A stretch of 64,000 nt of DNA, taken from Candidatus Obscuribacterales bacterium. Lineage in GTDB: Bacteria > Cyanobacteriota > Vampirovibrionia > Obscuribacterales > Obscuribacteraceae. Location: assembly GCA_020050835.1 (NCBI GenBank), contig JAGVKB010000030.1:1-64000 (forward strand), written 5' to 3'. The first letter of the stretch is position 1; every line of letters starts with the position of its first letter. Below the pieces are notes generated by a model, which was not told where the DNA came from, made no database searches, and saw nothing but the letters and a program-made list of their open reading frames with translations. Below are positions 16,143 to 23,938 of this stretch, one piece after another. Both the position numbers and the translations under genes were made by a program.

Positions 16143-16784
16143 TTATGTTTCATCTCGCCGTCTCCGAGAATGCCCACCTGCTTTGGGTTTTGCTGCTTTG
16201 GGTTTTGTCGCCTTGCGCGCTTGGGTCCTTCCCTTTTGAGGGACACTCTTGGGTTTGATCCCGACTTTTCGCTTTAACTTCTCTTGATACTCCGCCTCCT
16301 CTTCTTCCGTCCAAGAGCCATCGGCTTTCCACATATCACGCAACAGAGCAGCCGTGTCCTCATCGTCGGACCACGGAGCATCTGACTCCAAATCGCCTGC
16401 TAGTTCCCTGCGCTCCTTCAGTTGTTCATACGCTGCCTTTCCCGCGACTTTACCGCGTTCTTTCAATTGACGTTTGCAGTTCTCCCAAAACTCCGGCATC
16501 CACGGAAGTGGCGCGTTAGCTTGCTTGCGTTCCGGTCTCTCTACCTGTGCCCAGTTCATAACTGCCATCTCGTACAATTCGATAAGCGTTGCCTCGATGG
16601 TCGAAAGCCTGTCATTTAGCTGCCTTAGCTCGCGTGGCGTTGTGGAGTTCAGTCCGTCCTCTACGAAGTGCCTGAGCATCTCTGACACAGTCACGCCCCG
16701 TCTCTCTGCAAGTTTCATGACTTCCAGGTACGTCTCAGGCGAGACCACGCATCCCATATTTCTTGTCAAAGTGGCTGTTTCCAT
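16143..16784 (-). CDS. Putative DNA-binding backbone protein with basic tail
   Basis: The N-terminus of this 213-residue protein (CVVSPETYLEVMKLAERRGVTVSEMLRHFVEDGL) has the helix pattern of ribbon-helix-helix or plasmid-partition-type DNA-binding proteins. The middle is coiled and acidic, and the last 45 residues are Lys/Arg/Pro-rich (KATKPKAAKPKAGG), probably contacting DNA non-specifically. GGAGG about 9 bases upstream supports the start. It is the first backbone gene right of the cargo, and its function is not known. Confidence 0.65.
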   Translation of the reverse strand: METATLTRNMGCVVSPETYLEVMKLAERRGVTVSEMLRHFVEDGLNSTTPRELRQLNDRLSTIEATLIELYEMAVMNWAQVERPERKQANAPLPWMPEFWENCKRQLKERGKVAGKAAYEQLKERRELAGDLESDAPWSDDEDTAALLRDMWKADGSWTEEEEAEYQEKLKRKVGIKPKSVPQKGRTQARKATKPKAAKPKAGGHSRRRRDET

Positions 16785-17016
16785 CGATGTTTACCTCCGC
16801 TATATCTGCTCCAACGGTTTATTGTTCAAGTACTGCTCGCCTCTTCCGAGTAACCTTATAACGAGCCTGCGCCCATCTCTTCCTCGTTTTCGCGTCCAGC
16901 ACCTGCCCACTGTTCACTCTATGCCAGACCAGGATCTCCGATGCTTTGAACCGGTGCGCCAGTTAGCGGAAAGTCGAAGGACTGCGTAATACAATTACAA
17001 GCAGCAAATACTTGGC

Positions 17017-17048
17017 GAGTGGCGCCACCGTTACCGGTGGCACCACTC
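17017..17048 (-). terminator. Strong hairpin after the excisionase gene
   Basis: GAGTGG and GCCACCG (17017-17030) pair with CGGTGGC and CCACTC (17035-17048), giving 13 bp with one mismatch and a 4-base loop. It lies 11 bases beyond the xis stop on the minus strand. No T-run follows, so a protein-dependent terminator, an mRNA-stabilising 3' hairpin or a DNA site are all possible. The surrounding 16785-17016 holds no gene I can support. Confidence 0.5.
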
Positions 17049-17058
17049 CAGGCGGAAG

Positions 17059-17200
17059 CTAGCTAATCTGCGTCCGGTTAGCAATGAATGCATCGAGGTC
17101 GGACTTGCGGTATTTGGCTAACCGCCCGATCTTAACGACCGGCAGGCTATAACGCCCGGTGGTTTTCCAAATGGCCAACGTTTGTTCAGCGACCCCGAGG
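17059..17200 (-). CDS. xis: Excisionase-like DNA-binding protein, exon 2
   Basis: This is the 3' part of a gene split by a group II intron. It encodes the end of the MerR/excisionase-type winged helix: LGVAEQTLAIWKTTGRYSLPVVKIG followed by RLAKYRKSDLDAFIANRT. Joined to exon 1 (19139-19239) after removal of 17201-19138, it gives one 80-residue frame whose junction codon TAC (Tyr) is completed by the first base of exon 2. A longer unspliced frame here (start at 17304) would merely translate intron domains V and VI. In integrative elements this type of protein bends att DNA to direct the integrase to excision. Confidence 0.85.
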
Positions 17201-19138
17201 GTAGGGTCGAGCACTGGCGCGGTAACTTCCGTCCCGTTTCCAGCACCCGCCACCTCAAACCGGACAGGCGGTTTTCCCGCATCCGGCTTTCCTGGGAGTT
17301 TCATTGCGGGGGTTATGTAGCTTGTCGAACTGGGGTGACTGTCGGACCTGCATACTGCACCCGGTAGTCGTTGAACAGACCCAGGGCTTCGTATAGCAGT
17401 TCCTTACTCCATCGCTCCCAGCCGACACCCTTGCGCTTACAGGCTTTGCTCAAGTGTCGGCGCACTTTCCTTTCCACCCAGTCTTTGATGTAGCTGAAGC
17501 ATGAGCTGGAATGGCCAATGCGAAAGTAATTGACCCAGCCCCGGATAATCGGGTTGATTGTTTCAATTACCATTCTTGCCGGCCAGGATTTCATTTGTTT
17601 GAATTCTTGGCTTAGCTTGGTCATCAGCTTATCCCGGCTCTTTGCCGCCGGTGAAAAGTGTGGTGCGAACTTGCCCTTACGGGTTTTCATTCGGTAGAAC
17701 TGAAATCCAAGAAACTTGAATGTCTCCCCGTTTCGCAGGCAGACGACTTTCGTCTTCTCGCGATTCATTTCGACTCCAAGTTTATCGAACTCCTGTCTAA
17801 GCCGTTTCATGACTTGGGCAGGAAGTTTCGTCCATGTGGGATGTCCGTCCACCAAAACCACCAGATCGTCGGCGAATCGCGCGTACTCAAGGTGGAAGTA
17901 TCTATCCTTCCCATATGTGTATCGCTTTGCCTTCTCAAGCATCTTATCGATTTCATTCAGATAGATGTTGCTGAGTAGCGGTGATAGCGGGCTTCCCTGG
18001 GCTATTCCAGTTCTTGCGACCGATTTCAGAATCAGCTTAATTAGGCGCATGACCTCATTGTCGTTGACTCGCTCTGCTATTTTGGTGAGCAAAGTGTGAT
18101 GCCGGACGCTTCCGAAGAAGTCCTTCAGGTCAATATCAATCACCGTCGTCTGATAGCGCACTATCGCTTCTGCCACTCTGGTGATTGCCTGGTGAGTGGT
18201 GCGCTTTGGTCTGTATCCAAATGAACCTGTCTGGAAGTCTGCTTCGAAGACGGGTTCCAGGATGAGTGTCAGCGCACCTTGCACCACTCTGTCTCGGATC
18301 GTTGGAATCGAAAGCGTTCTGGTTTTTCCATTTCCTTTCGGTATTTCAACTCGCCGAGGTCGCGTTGGTCTGTAACTGCGATTCCGAAGGTCGGCTTGTA
18401 TGTCGAATAAGAAGGCATCGAGACCGCTTTGCTCGACCTGGTCAAACGTAACGCCGTCCGCTCCTGGAGCGCCGCCGTTTACCTCTGCCAGTCGGTAGGC
18501 TTCTCTCAATGTTTCCAGCTTAACGACATGGACAAACATGCCCCAGAATCGCTTGCTCGGGTTGGCTTTCGCCTCGCAATATATTCTCCGTCTCAGGTCC
18601 TGCAAATTAATGGACGCCTTTATCATCTCGTCCTTGCCTCCCTTCTGATTGAGAAGTTTCTTCCAGTAAGGTCCCTTTGCTCCTCAGGCGTTACCCTGCC
18701 TCATCGCTACTACGGACCTCTCCGTCACCCTGCCGACTTTCGGTTCATTTCCTTGTGTAAAAGTTATTGAACCTACCTTGCTTCCGTGATTTCTCATCCG
18801 GGTCGAGCAGGGTTTCTCCAGTTCCGGTACGTGTCCTGTGCCACCATGTCGTCGCTGCTACTCCGCCGAGGTGAAACGTTGCGTCGGTCGTATTTCAACG
18901 TTTCCTGTTGCTTTCGCCCCTACATAACGGGCTCAGCTCTCGGATTTTAGCCTTTCGAAGCTACTTGTGCGTTCACTCTCGTTACGACCTACTGGCTCGC
19001 GAATGCCCTTCGGCATCCTTGTCAGATGGGCTTCGAGTACTTCGTTACCTCCGTCCCCGCCATCTTAGCTACCGGGTTACGACTTTTACCCGGGTGGGTC
19101 TTACTCCCACTGAACACGTCCAGCTTCGCTGGACGCAC
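17201..19138 (-). mobile_element. Complete group II intron with maturase, inserted in xis
   Basis: Read on the minus strand, the element opens with GTGCG at 19138 and ends CGACCCTAC at 17201. About 510 bases of structured RNA (domains I-IV) precede the reverse transcriptase frame. Domain V is at about 17256-17289 (AGCCGGATGCGGG, a GAAA-type loop, CCGCCTGTCCGGTT), followed by a domain VI hairpin. Excising 1,938 bases joins the two xis exons in frame, which fixes both boundaries. A loop closed by CCC/GGG near 18917-18931 holds TATGT, able to pair with the GCATA end of exon 1 (candidate EBS1). The intron appears splicing-competent. Confidence 0.9.
17313..18626 (-). CDS. ltrA: Group II intron reverse transcriptase/maturase
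   Basis: This 437-residue intron-encoded protein contains RT blocks from GGAPGADGVTFDQ through PKGNGKTRTLSIPTIRDRVVQ, QGSPLSPLLSNIYL and the active-site YARFADD near residue 250 (FADD replaces the commoner YADD). The maturase domain X follows (NPIIRGWVNYFRIGHSS). There is no HNH endonuclease domain, so mobility would rely on reverse splicing into replicating or single-stranded DNA. The frame lies in domain IV of the intron and is intact. The protein should assist splicing of the interrupted excisionase transcript. Confidence 0.93.
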   Translation of the reverse strand: MIKASINLQDLRRRIYCEAKANPSKRFWGMFVHVVKLETLREAYRLAEVNGGAPGADGVTFDQVEQSGLDAFLFDIQADLRNRSYRPTRPRRVEIPKGNGKTRTLSIPTIRDRVVQGALTLILEPVFEADFQTGSFGYRPKRTTHQAITRVAEAIVRYQTTVIDIDLKDFFGSVRHHTLLTKIAERVNDNEVMRLIKLILKSVARTGIAQGSPLSPLLSNIYLNEIDKMLEKAKRYTYGKDRYFHLEYARFADDLVVLVDGHPTWTKLPAQVMKRLRQEFDKLGVEMNREKTKVVCLRNGETFKFLGFQFYRMKTRKGKFAPHFSPAAKSRDKLMTKLSQEFKQMKSWPARMVIETINPIIRGWVNYFRIGHSSSCFSYIKDWVERKVRRHLSKACKRKGVGWERWSKELLYEALGLFNDYRVQYAGPTVTPVRQAT

Positions 19139-19239
19139 TATGCTGCAGCTTCTTTACGGCTGAGTAGACCAGATTCGAACCTTGAGAATCGATTGATTTC
19201 GGGTTCCGAAGAGCCCTGTTGCTCAGAGTTCTTGTGCAT
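19139..19239 (-). CDS. xis: Excisionase-like protein, exon 1
   Basis: Exon 1 begins at ATG 19239 with AAGGAG about 8 bases upstream and encodes 33 codons plus two bases. It ends in the first half of the helix-turn-helix (GLLSRKEAAA, then TA of a Tyr codon). On its own the gene is truncated by the intron; spliced to 17059-17200 it reads LLSRKEAAAYLGVAEQTL across the junction, the usual excisionase signature. Translation of full-length product therefore depends on intron splicing. Confidence 0.85.
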
Positions 19240-19716
19240 TAAGATCTCCTTTTGTTTGCCTTGCGGCATTCTTTAAAGTGCCGGTTTTGAATCGGCACAG
19301 AAAACAGTCAGCCACTGTTTCCAGCGGCTGAACGAAAGAGAAAACAGCTTCGGAGCAGACCAACGCTCCCGCCTGCGGGCGTTACGATTTCGGGACTTAG
19401 AGCCTTTTGTCGCTCGCCCGACCACACCTTGTGGGTGCAGATCTATTTTGGCATATGTCCGGGCGGAAGGATTCGGCAAAGCCTGAAATGCAACGCTGGC
19501 GCGGACATAGAGGCATTTTGATAAGGAATGTAAATTACTGATGTTTTCCGTCGTTTCACGATGTTTTCTCTACTTCGACGGTTACCGCTACACGCAAAAA
19601 AGCTGGTGTCTCAATGCGATTATGGAGGTACGATACTCCGGTCAGTGCTAACCGAGGCAGTTGAAATGTTTACCGCACAAAGCAGAGCCCCACAGAAGAC
19701 TAATCCTGGAAGCGCT
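19240..19716. other. Leader of the xis gene, no supported gene
   Basis: These 477 bases lie between xis and the rightward small gene at 19717. A minus-strand frame at 19273-19479 is Arg/Ser-rich and has no recognisable ribosome site, so I do not call it. A stem AACG/CGTT plus CCCGC/GCGGG occurs near 19363-19384. Promoters for xis (leftward) and the 19717 gene (rightward) should lie here. Confidence 0.4.
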
Positions 19717-20019
19717 ATGAAAGTGATCGTCGACCAAAAACAGAGAGAGCTGACGGTTGAATTCGAGGGCGTGAGACTATGGATGATCGGGCAGGCAGGC
19801 GGGATCGCATTGCGGATTGAGAACACCGATGGTCATCAGGTGAGTCAGGAGCTGTTCAGCGACAATAACGAGGGGATTGAGATGGAATACAAGTCAGCTG
19901 TCGTTGAGCTGATGTCCACCATACCTGCAAACGATAAGATGGTATGGATTCTCGATCCGGCCAAACAAAGTCGAGAAGAGATCAGAAGCGCATTAGAAGT
20001 AGATGTTGTGGGCGAGTAA
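19717..20019 (+). CDS. Small acidic hypothetical protein
   Basis: The frame is open from 19561, but I place the start at ATG 19717 (MKVIVDQKQREL..., 100 residues) because GGA lies about 9 bases upstream and the upstream extension looks unrelated. The product is a soluble mixed alpha/beta protein with no motif I know. It is one of few rightward genes in the element backbone and converges on the integrase gene; a hairpin (20018-20049) lies between the two. Confidence 0.45.
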   Translation: MKVIVDQKQRELTVEFEGVRLWMIGQAGGIALRIENTDGHQVSQELFSDNNEGIEMEYKSAVVELMSTIPANDKMVWILDPAKQSREEIRSALEVDVVGE

Positions 20020-20049
20020 TGCGTTCAAGTTTTGGTATTTGAATGCATT
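20018..20049. terminator. Hairpin between convergent genes
   Basis: AATGCGTTCAA and TTGAATGCATT pair over 11 positions with one mismatch around a 10-base loop. It lies exactly between the ends of the 19717 gene and the integrase gene. No strong T-run follows, so bidirectional termination is plausible rather than certain. Confidence 0.45.
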
Positions 20050-20062
20050 GCCTGCACACACG

Positions 20063-21373
20063 CTAGAACTCAACTGTCTTTTCCGGTTTCAATTCAACGA
20101 CGTTTGACGGTTCTTGTTCTGGTTTCTTCTTGGCGAATATCTTCTCGTGGGCCTGAAGTCTGGCGGTTCTTTCGGCCGCGCGGGCGGACTGCGCATAGAC
20201 CTTTCGGGTAGTCGATACGTCTTTGTGATTGAGAGCATTTCCAATGACCGACAGGCTAACGCCGGACATGGCCATGTAGCTTCCTAAAGTGCGCCTCAAA
20301 TCGTGCAAATGTAGATCTTTGATCTTTGCTGCCTTCAGTATACGAGCCCATCCTTTCTTGGGGTCGCACAGGTGCTTGGTCTTGTCTGGACCGGGGAAGA
20401 CCCACTCGAAACTCTTTCTGTTGTCGAAGCGCTCTTTGATAATCTTCAGTTCGTCGGGCGTCAACAGTATTGTCTGGCTGGTACCATTTTTGGTATCAGG
20501 AATTGTCCACGTGCCGCTTTCGAGATCGATATGTTCCCAGCGCATGGTGAGCACATTGGTCTTCCTGGCACCGGTTGAGAGGCTGATCAACAGATAGTCG
20601 CGTATCTCGGCGTTCTCTTCGGCCTCTATTGCTTCAATCAGACGAGGCAGCTCGTCTTCCGCAACGAAGCGCTCACGCGATTGCAACTTGAACTTTGAAA
20701 CGCCGGCGGCCGGATTCTCGACATTGATAAGAGACCAGATCTTGCCTTTGTTGATCACTGCCCGCAAGAGTTCCAGCGTGCGATTTGCTGTGGTCTTGCC
20801 GCGTTCCTTTCCGAGCTTGTTAATAAGGAGCTGCACTTCGCCGCGAGATATTTCAACAACCGGGCGTCCCTTCCAGTCATTTAGATATCTATCGAAGCAT
20901 TCCTGCATGACCTTCCAAGTCTTGGTGTGCTCCATGGCGTATTTGTCGATGTACTCTTCGAAAAGCTCACCGAGGGTAATCTCGTTACCCTGCCTGCGCT
21001 TAATTTCACGGGGTCTGTCTCCGGCTGCCAGCTGACCCAAGACCGCCTGAGCCAGTTGTCTGGCGTGCTCGATAGTCAGTGTTGGATTTTTCTCCAGCAC
21101 GATGAGCGGATCAGCGTCGAATTCACGCGGCTGAAGCGCCAGAGGACTATATTTACCCAGCATCACCCGGTGGGAGCGCCCGTTGGTCCATCTACGCACG
21201 GCAAATGACTTGGCGCCAGTCGGGGTTACGCAAAGCTCCAGGCCTGGTATCTTAAGGTCATAGTAATAAAGGCGTTTGCCATCTGGTGAGGGGTTCAGCG
21301 ATTCTATGATTGATTTTGTTAAGTTTTGTTTCGCAAGAACCATCTTTTTTGCCTGTTTTTTGCCATCTGACAA
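20063..21373 (-). CDS. int: Tyrosine recombinase (integrase) of the integrative element
   Basis: This is a 436-residue integrase of the DUF4102 type. The N-terminal arm-binding domain (GLELCVTPTGAKSFAVRRW, MLGKYSPLAL) is about residues 40-95, a core-binding SAM-like domain about 130-220, and the catalytic domain follows with Arg in STGARKTN near 266, HDLRRT near 357, His in LNHKD and the nucleophile Tyr in RKVYAQS near 391. All catalytic residues are present. The longest frame starts with TTG at 21373; the first ATG is 21343. It faces a tRNA-Arg 3' fragment, the usual target of this family. Confidence 0.93.
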   Translation of the reverse strand: MSDGKKQAKKMVLAKQNLTKSIIESLNPSPDGKRLYYYDLKIPGLELCVTPTGAKSFAVRRWTNGRSHRVMLGKYSPLALQPREFDADPLIVLEKNPTLTIEHARQLAQAVLGQLAAGDRPREIKRRQGNEITLGELFEEYIDKYAMEHTKTWKVMQECFDRYLNDWKGRPVVEISRGEVQLLINKLGKERGKTTANRTLELLRAVINKGKIWSLINVENPAAGVSKFKLQSRERFVAEDELPRLIEAIEAEENAEIRDYLLISLSTGARKTNVLTMRWEHIDLESGTWTIPDTKNGTSQTILLTPDELKIIKERFDNRKSFEWVFPGPDKTKHLCDPKKGWARILKAAKIKDLHLHDLRRTLGSYMAMSGVSLSVIGNALNHKDVSTTRKVYAQSARAAERTARLQAHEKIFAKKKPEQEPSNVVELKPEKTVEF

Positions 21374-21423
21374 GGTTTCAAATTCCTTGTATCATAGCAC
21401 CTCTGGCAAAATTCTTCAAATCT

Positions 21424-21444
21424 CGGTGACATGCCGGTGACATG
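21424..21444. repeat. Tandem CGGTGACATG repeat near the att site
   Basis: CGGTGACATG occurs twice with one base between, 50-70 bases upstream of the integrase start and about 130 bases from the tRNA fragment. Direct repeats in this position commonly serve as integrase arm-type binding sites, or they may regulate int. Confidence 0.45.
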
Positions 21445-21573
21445 TTTTAGGGAAATTTGGGGGAACTTAGATATACCTCCAGAAAAAATGTGGTCGGTCT
21501 TTATGCTATGCTAGATTGTGTTTCCGGCATTTCGGGGTAACCAGCGGAAAATAGGGAAAATACCAAATGTCAA

Positions 21574-21617
21574 TGGCTACGAACCATGAGGTCGCAAGTT
21601 CGAGTCTTGCCGGGCAG
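21574..21617 (+). other. att site: 3' fragment of tRNA-Arg(ACG)
   Basis: The stretch has the anticodon arm (ATGG, loop CTACGAA with anticodon ACG, CCAT), a variable region and a perfect T-arm (GCAAG, TTCGAGT, CTTGC) followed by CGGGCA of an acceptor strand. No D-arm or 5' acceptor half is present upstream, so this is a 3' tRNA remnant and not a working tRNA. It lies next to the integrase and is followed by a terminator. It is best read as the attachment-site copy left when the element integrated into tRNA-Arg; the intact tRNA should lie at the other end, outside this window. Confidence 0.8.
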
Positions 21618-21644
21618 GTTTATTACACAAGCGTTTTCAGTTGC

Positions 21645-21664
21645 AGCCCTTCGGGGCTTTTTTT
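21645..21664 (+). terminator. Rho-independent terminator after the tRNA fragment
   Basis: AGCCC, TTCG, GGGCT forms a tetraloop hairpin followed by seven T residues. It is 28 bases past the tRNA fragment and is probably the original terminator of the tRNA-Arg gene, marking return to the chromosome. Confidence 0.85.
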
Positions 21665-21718
21665 GCCTGTCCCCAGTGTTAATGTTTTCTCGATCTTGAG
21701 GCAGGCGCTCCGCCATAG

Positions 21719-21958
21719 TTAGAGTGGAACTCGCTCGGCTTTTGTGCGCAAGAACCACCTTCCCAATGCGACCATGGACCAAATGGCCTCAACGATTCCA
21801 AATGGCCAGGCGCCTTGCAAGAAGCCATAAGCGGACGCCATGATGCAGGAGAATGCAAAGGACAAAACGAACCATGCCGATCGACCTTCGAGTGCATAAA
21901 ACAAGAGCATTAGTGAGACCGAGACTAAGCCGTAAAGTGTCAGCGGGTCAAGAGTCAT
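21719..21958 (-). CDS. Small membrane protein, chromosomal paralogue
   Basis: This 79-residue protein starts MTLDPLTLYGLVSVSLMLLFYALEGRS and contains GFLQGAWPFGIVEAIWS. It is clearly paralogous to the product of 2206-2445 in the element. The family is widespread, with two or three membrane segments and no known function. The gene lies just outside the att site. The tail differs from that of the paralogue (FLRTKAERVPL), so this is not a recent exact copy. Confidence 0.75.
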   Translation of the reverse strand: MTLDPLTLYGLVSVSLMLLFYALEGRSAWFVLSFAFSCIMASAYGFLQGAWPFGIVEAIWSMVALGRWFLRTKAERVPL

Positions 21959-22007
21959 TCTTCAAACCAAGACTTGATCGCGGTTCTCATGTGATTTCAT
22001 GGGCTGT

Positions 22008-22343
22008 TTATTCTCTCGCGCAAAGCAATTGTTCTAGCTCTTGCTTCTGAGCCCAGCAGTTCACGAGTATTGCTTTTGGCAATCCGTGCTGAGTTATCAG
22101 CTCTGTCACCTTTACCCTGTTCGAATCGATATGATCGACTTCGGCCTTGTACCAAACGTCCTGCTTATCGCCTGAACCGAATTCAATCATTCTTAGCGTC
22201 ACAATGCTTGCACCTGGTGGTCGCAACTTTTGACCAACTTCACGATAAGGAGGCGTCGATAGCCAGCCTTGTTCAACCAAATGAAACTCGAAAAACCATT
22301 TATTGATCGACATAACTAGTCCGTCACACCTATTGATTAACAT
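22008..22343 (-). CDS. Hypothetical protein, intact member of a duplicated pair
   Basis: The frame is 111 residues, or 101 if it starts at the internal Met of MSINKWFFEFHL. It reads MSINKWFFEFHLVEQGWLSTPPYR, then SIVTLRMIEFGSGDKQDVWYKAEVDHIDSNRV. The compact beta-rich look is compatible with a small host- or phage-type domain, but I cannot name it. A close, damaged copy lies at 23939-24238 in the same direction. The duplication also covers the Fic-like tail to its right. Confidence 0.55.
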   Translation of the reverse strand: MLINRCDGLVMSINKWFFEFHLVEQGWLSTPPYREVGQKLRPPGASIVTLRMIEFGSGDKQDVWYKAEVDHIDSNRVKVTELITQHGLPKAILVNCWAQKQELEQLLCARE

Positions 22344-22428
22344 CTCTCATTCTACGCTACCGAATTCGTATCGCTGGTAGTCATTTAACCAAGTGGTCAG
22401 GTAAAACCTCCAAGTAAAAGACCAACTA

Positions 22429-22740
22429 TTATGACTTCGAAACTAAGAAGCCATCAAATGCTTCTTGGACGATTGCCTGGAGCGTTTCAACCTCATTATC
22501 CGTGAGTTTGCCAAACTCGTCACGTCGCCCCTTCTTGGGCAGCATCCAATCATTTCGACGCAAAAACATAATGAAGTTCTCGGCCATCCGGTTTGGCATT
22601 TCCACGGTGTCCATGATTTGCTGCATGGCTTTGTCGTGACGCTTAAGATAATCGTTTTCCGGAGGATGTGCGTGTTTTGTCCACTGGTAACTCTTCCCAC
22701 CAAAAGATCGCAGCGATGGTCAGAAGACCGACTAAATTTC
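22429..22740 (-). pseudogene. C-terminal remnant, possibly of a Fic-type protein
   Basis: An open minus-strand frame without a proper start reads SYQWTKHAHPPENDYLKRHDKAMQ, then MPNRMAENFIMFLRRN, LPKKGRRDEFGKLTDNEVETLQAIVQEAF. The last part resembles the tail of Fic/DOC-family proteins, though the catalytic motif is absent. The 5' part is lost where the IS6-type remnant begins. A second, more decayed copy occurs at 24300-24500. Confidence 0.4.
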
Positions 22741-22980
22741 ACTTCAAGAATGGACTTCGTGGAACGCTTTCTTTGACTTTGATGTAAATTTCATCAACTT
22801 TCCACGAGTCGTTTTTCGGCTTCAGGTAAGGACGACAACGCTTCTCTAGCTCCGGTGAGTACGCCTGCACCCAGCGGTAGATTGTCGTAGGATCTAATGA
22901 TAGACCCCGCTCCAGCATCATCGCCTCAAGCTGGCGATAACTGAACGGATACCGCGAGTACCAGCAAACGCACAGTAGAA
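22739..22980 (-). pseudogene. IS6-family transposase fragment
   Basis: The minus-strand frame reads VCWYSRYPFSYRQLEAMMLERG, then PTTIYRWVQAYSPELEKRCRPYLKPKNDSWKVDEIYIKVK before breaking off. This is the N-terminal half of an IS6/IS26-type transposase, including the first catalytic Asp (VDE). The N-terminal start, the remaining catalytic residues and the terminal inverted repeats are missing. It lies between the two halves of a local duplication and probably helped produce it. Confidence 0.8.
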
Positions 22981-22981
22981 A

Positions 22982-23905
22982 CTAGTTCAACTTACGAATA
23001 CCACTGCGAATTACTTGCCGTGTACTTATATCTGCAACGTTAATCCAATCACCACTATGTGCCGTCATGTCTTTGTGTACAATCCAGTCCCACTGTTGTT
23101 CCCCATTGAGAAGAACAATTCCGGGCCCGCCTTGGTACTTCATTTCTTCCGGTGTGGCTTCGCGCCATTTTCCTTCTATCCATTTTTCAGGTGGATCGTC
23201 CGCCTCGATTTTCCAGATGTACGTATTGCCTTTCTCGATTGAGACGAATCCCTTTTTAGAGGCACTTTCTCGACTCGCATAAAATCCGGTGGCATTCGTG
23301 AACTGCAGCTCCCAGGGTCCAATCAACCATTGCGCAGAGACCGGCGCTCCATAGTTGTCTTGGATTGCATAGCGAACTATTGGCATTCCTCCGACTTTCA
23401 TAAACTCAGGAAGGTCCTGCCAATCGCACTTGAAGTTAACTCCTCTCTTCTTGATTGCAGCAACCACTGAAGCGTTCACCGCGTCTTTTCTCGGATGAGA
23501 TCCGCCAGTTCCAACATTCGCACGCAGGTAATCGAGGATCTGTTGCTTAGAAAGAGGACCCGTGCCGCTAAGCTCAGCTGCAGCTCCTCGCACGTCTTGG
23601 GGCTGCGCTGCCTGCGCGGGAGTTACTCCTCCGCCTGCAGCACCACCGCCACCAACACGAGTCAGCTCTGAAGGCTGAAGATAGCGATTTGCCCCGCCAG
23701 GCTTGAATGTTCCATCCTGCCAGTCTTTGAGAAGCACACAAACACCGCTTGCGTCTTGCTTGACGACCTGCACATCCGTCACTTCGCCATAGACCGTCGC
23801 CTTTACGATTTCTCCAGGAGTGAAAGTCTGGGCCAAACCAGGTTGCCCAGACATAATCGAAATTGCCGCACCGACCATCACGGAAGCGATTCTCATCTTA
23901 ATCAA
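22982..23905 (-). CDS. Secreted protein of unknown function, 307 aa
   Basis: A TTG at 23905 is the likely start because AAAGGAG precedes it by 7 bases (the first ATG is 23896). A signal peptide (about residues 1-25, ending GLAQ) is followed by a beta domain (FTPGEIVKATVYGEVTDVQVVKQD), a Gly/Ala/Pro linker (about 95-115), a helical segment, and a C-terminal domain containing SAQWLIGPWELQFTNATGFYASRE. No family was recognised. The gene ends two bases from the IS6 remnant, so its 3' end may have been altered. It lies between two copies of a duplicated region. Confidence 0.7.
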   Translation of the reverse strand: MIKMRIASVMVGAAISIMSGQPGLAQTFTPGEIVKATVYGEVTDVQVVKQDASGVCVLLKDWQDGTFKPGGANRYLQPSELTRVGGGGAAGGGVTPAQAAQPQDVRGAAAELSGTGPLSKQQILDYLRANVGTGGSHPRKDAVNASVVAAIKKRGVNFKCDWQDLPEFMKVGGMPIVRYAIQDNYGAPVSAQWLIGPWELQFTNATGFYASRESASKKGFVSIEKGNTYIWKIEADDPPEKWIEGKWREATPEEMKYQGGPGIVLLNGEQQWDWIVHKDMTAHSGDWINVADISTRQVIRSGIRKLN

Positions 23906-23938
23906 GCAATATCTCCTTTCAGATAGCTACATGCATAA

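Noticed and set aside
17059-17304. Stand-alone 81-residue protein starting at 17304
   Set aside because: Its first 35 residues are a translation of group II intron domains V and VI; the true 5' coding part is exon 1 at 19139-19239.
19273-19479. 68-residue minus-strand frame upstream of xis
   Set aside because: Arg/Ser-rich composition, no ribosome site and a GC-rich hairpin within it; more likely leader DNA.
21574-21617. Complete tRNA-Arg gene
   Set aside because: Only the anticodon arm, T-arm and 3' acceptor portion are recognisable; bases upstream give no D-arm or matching 5' acceptor strand.
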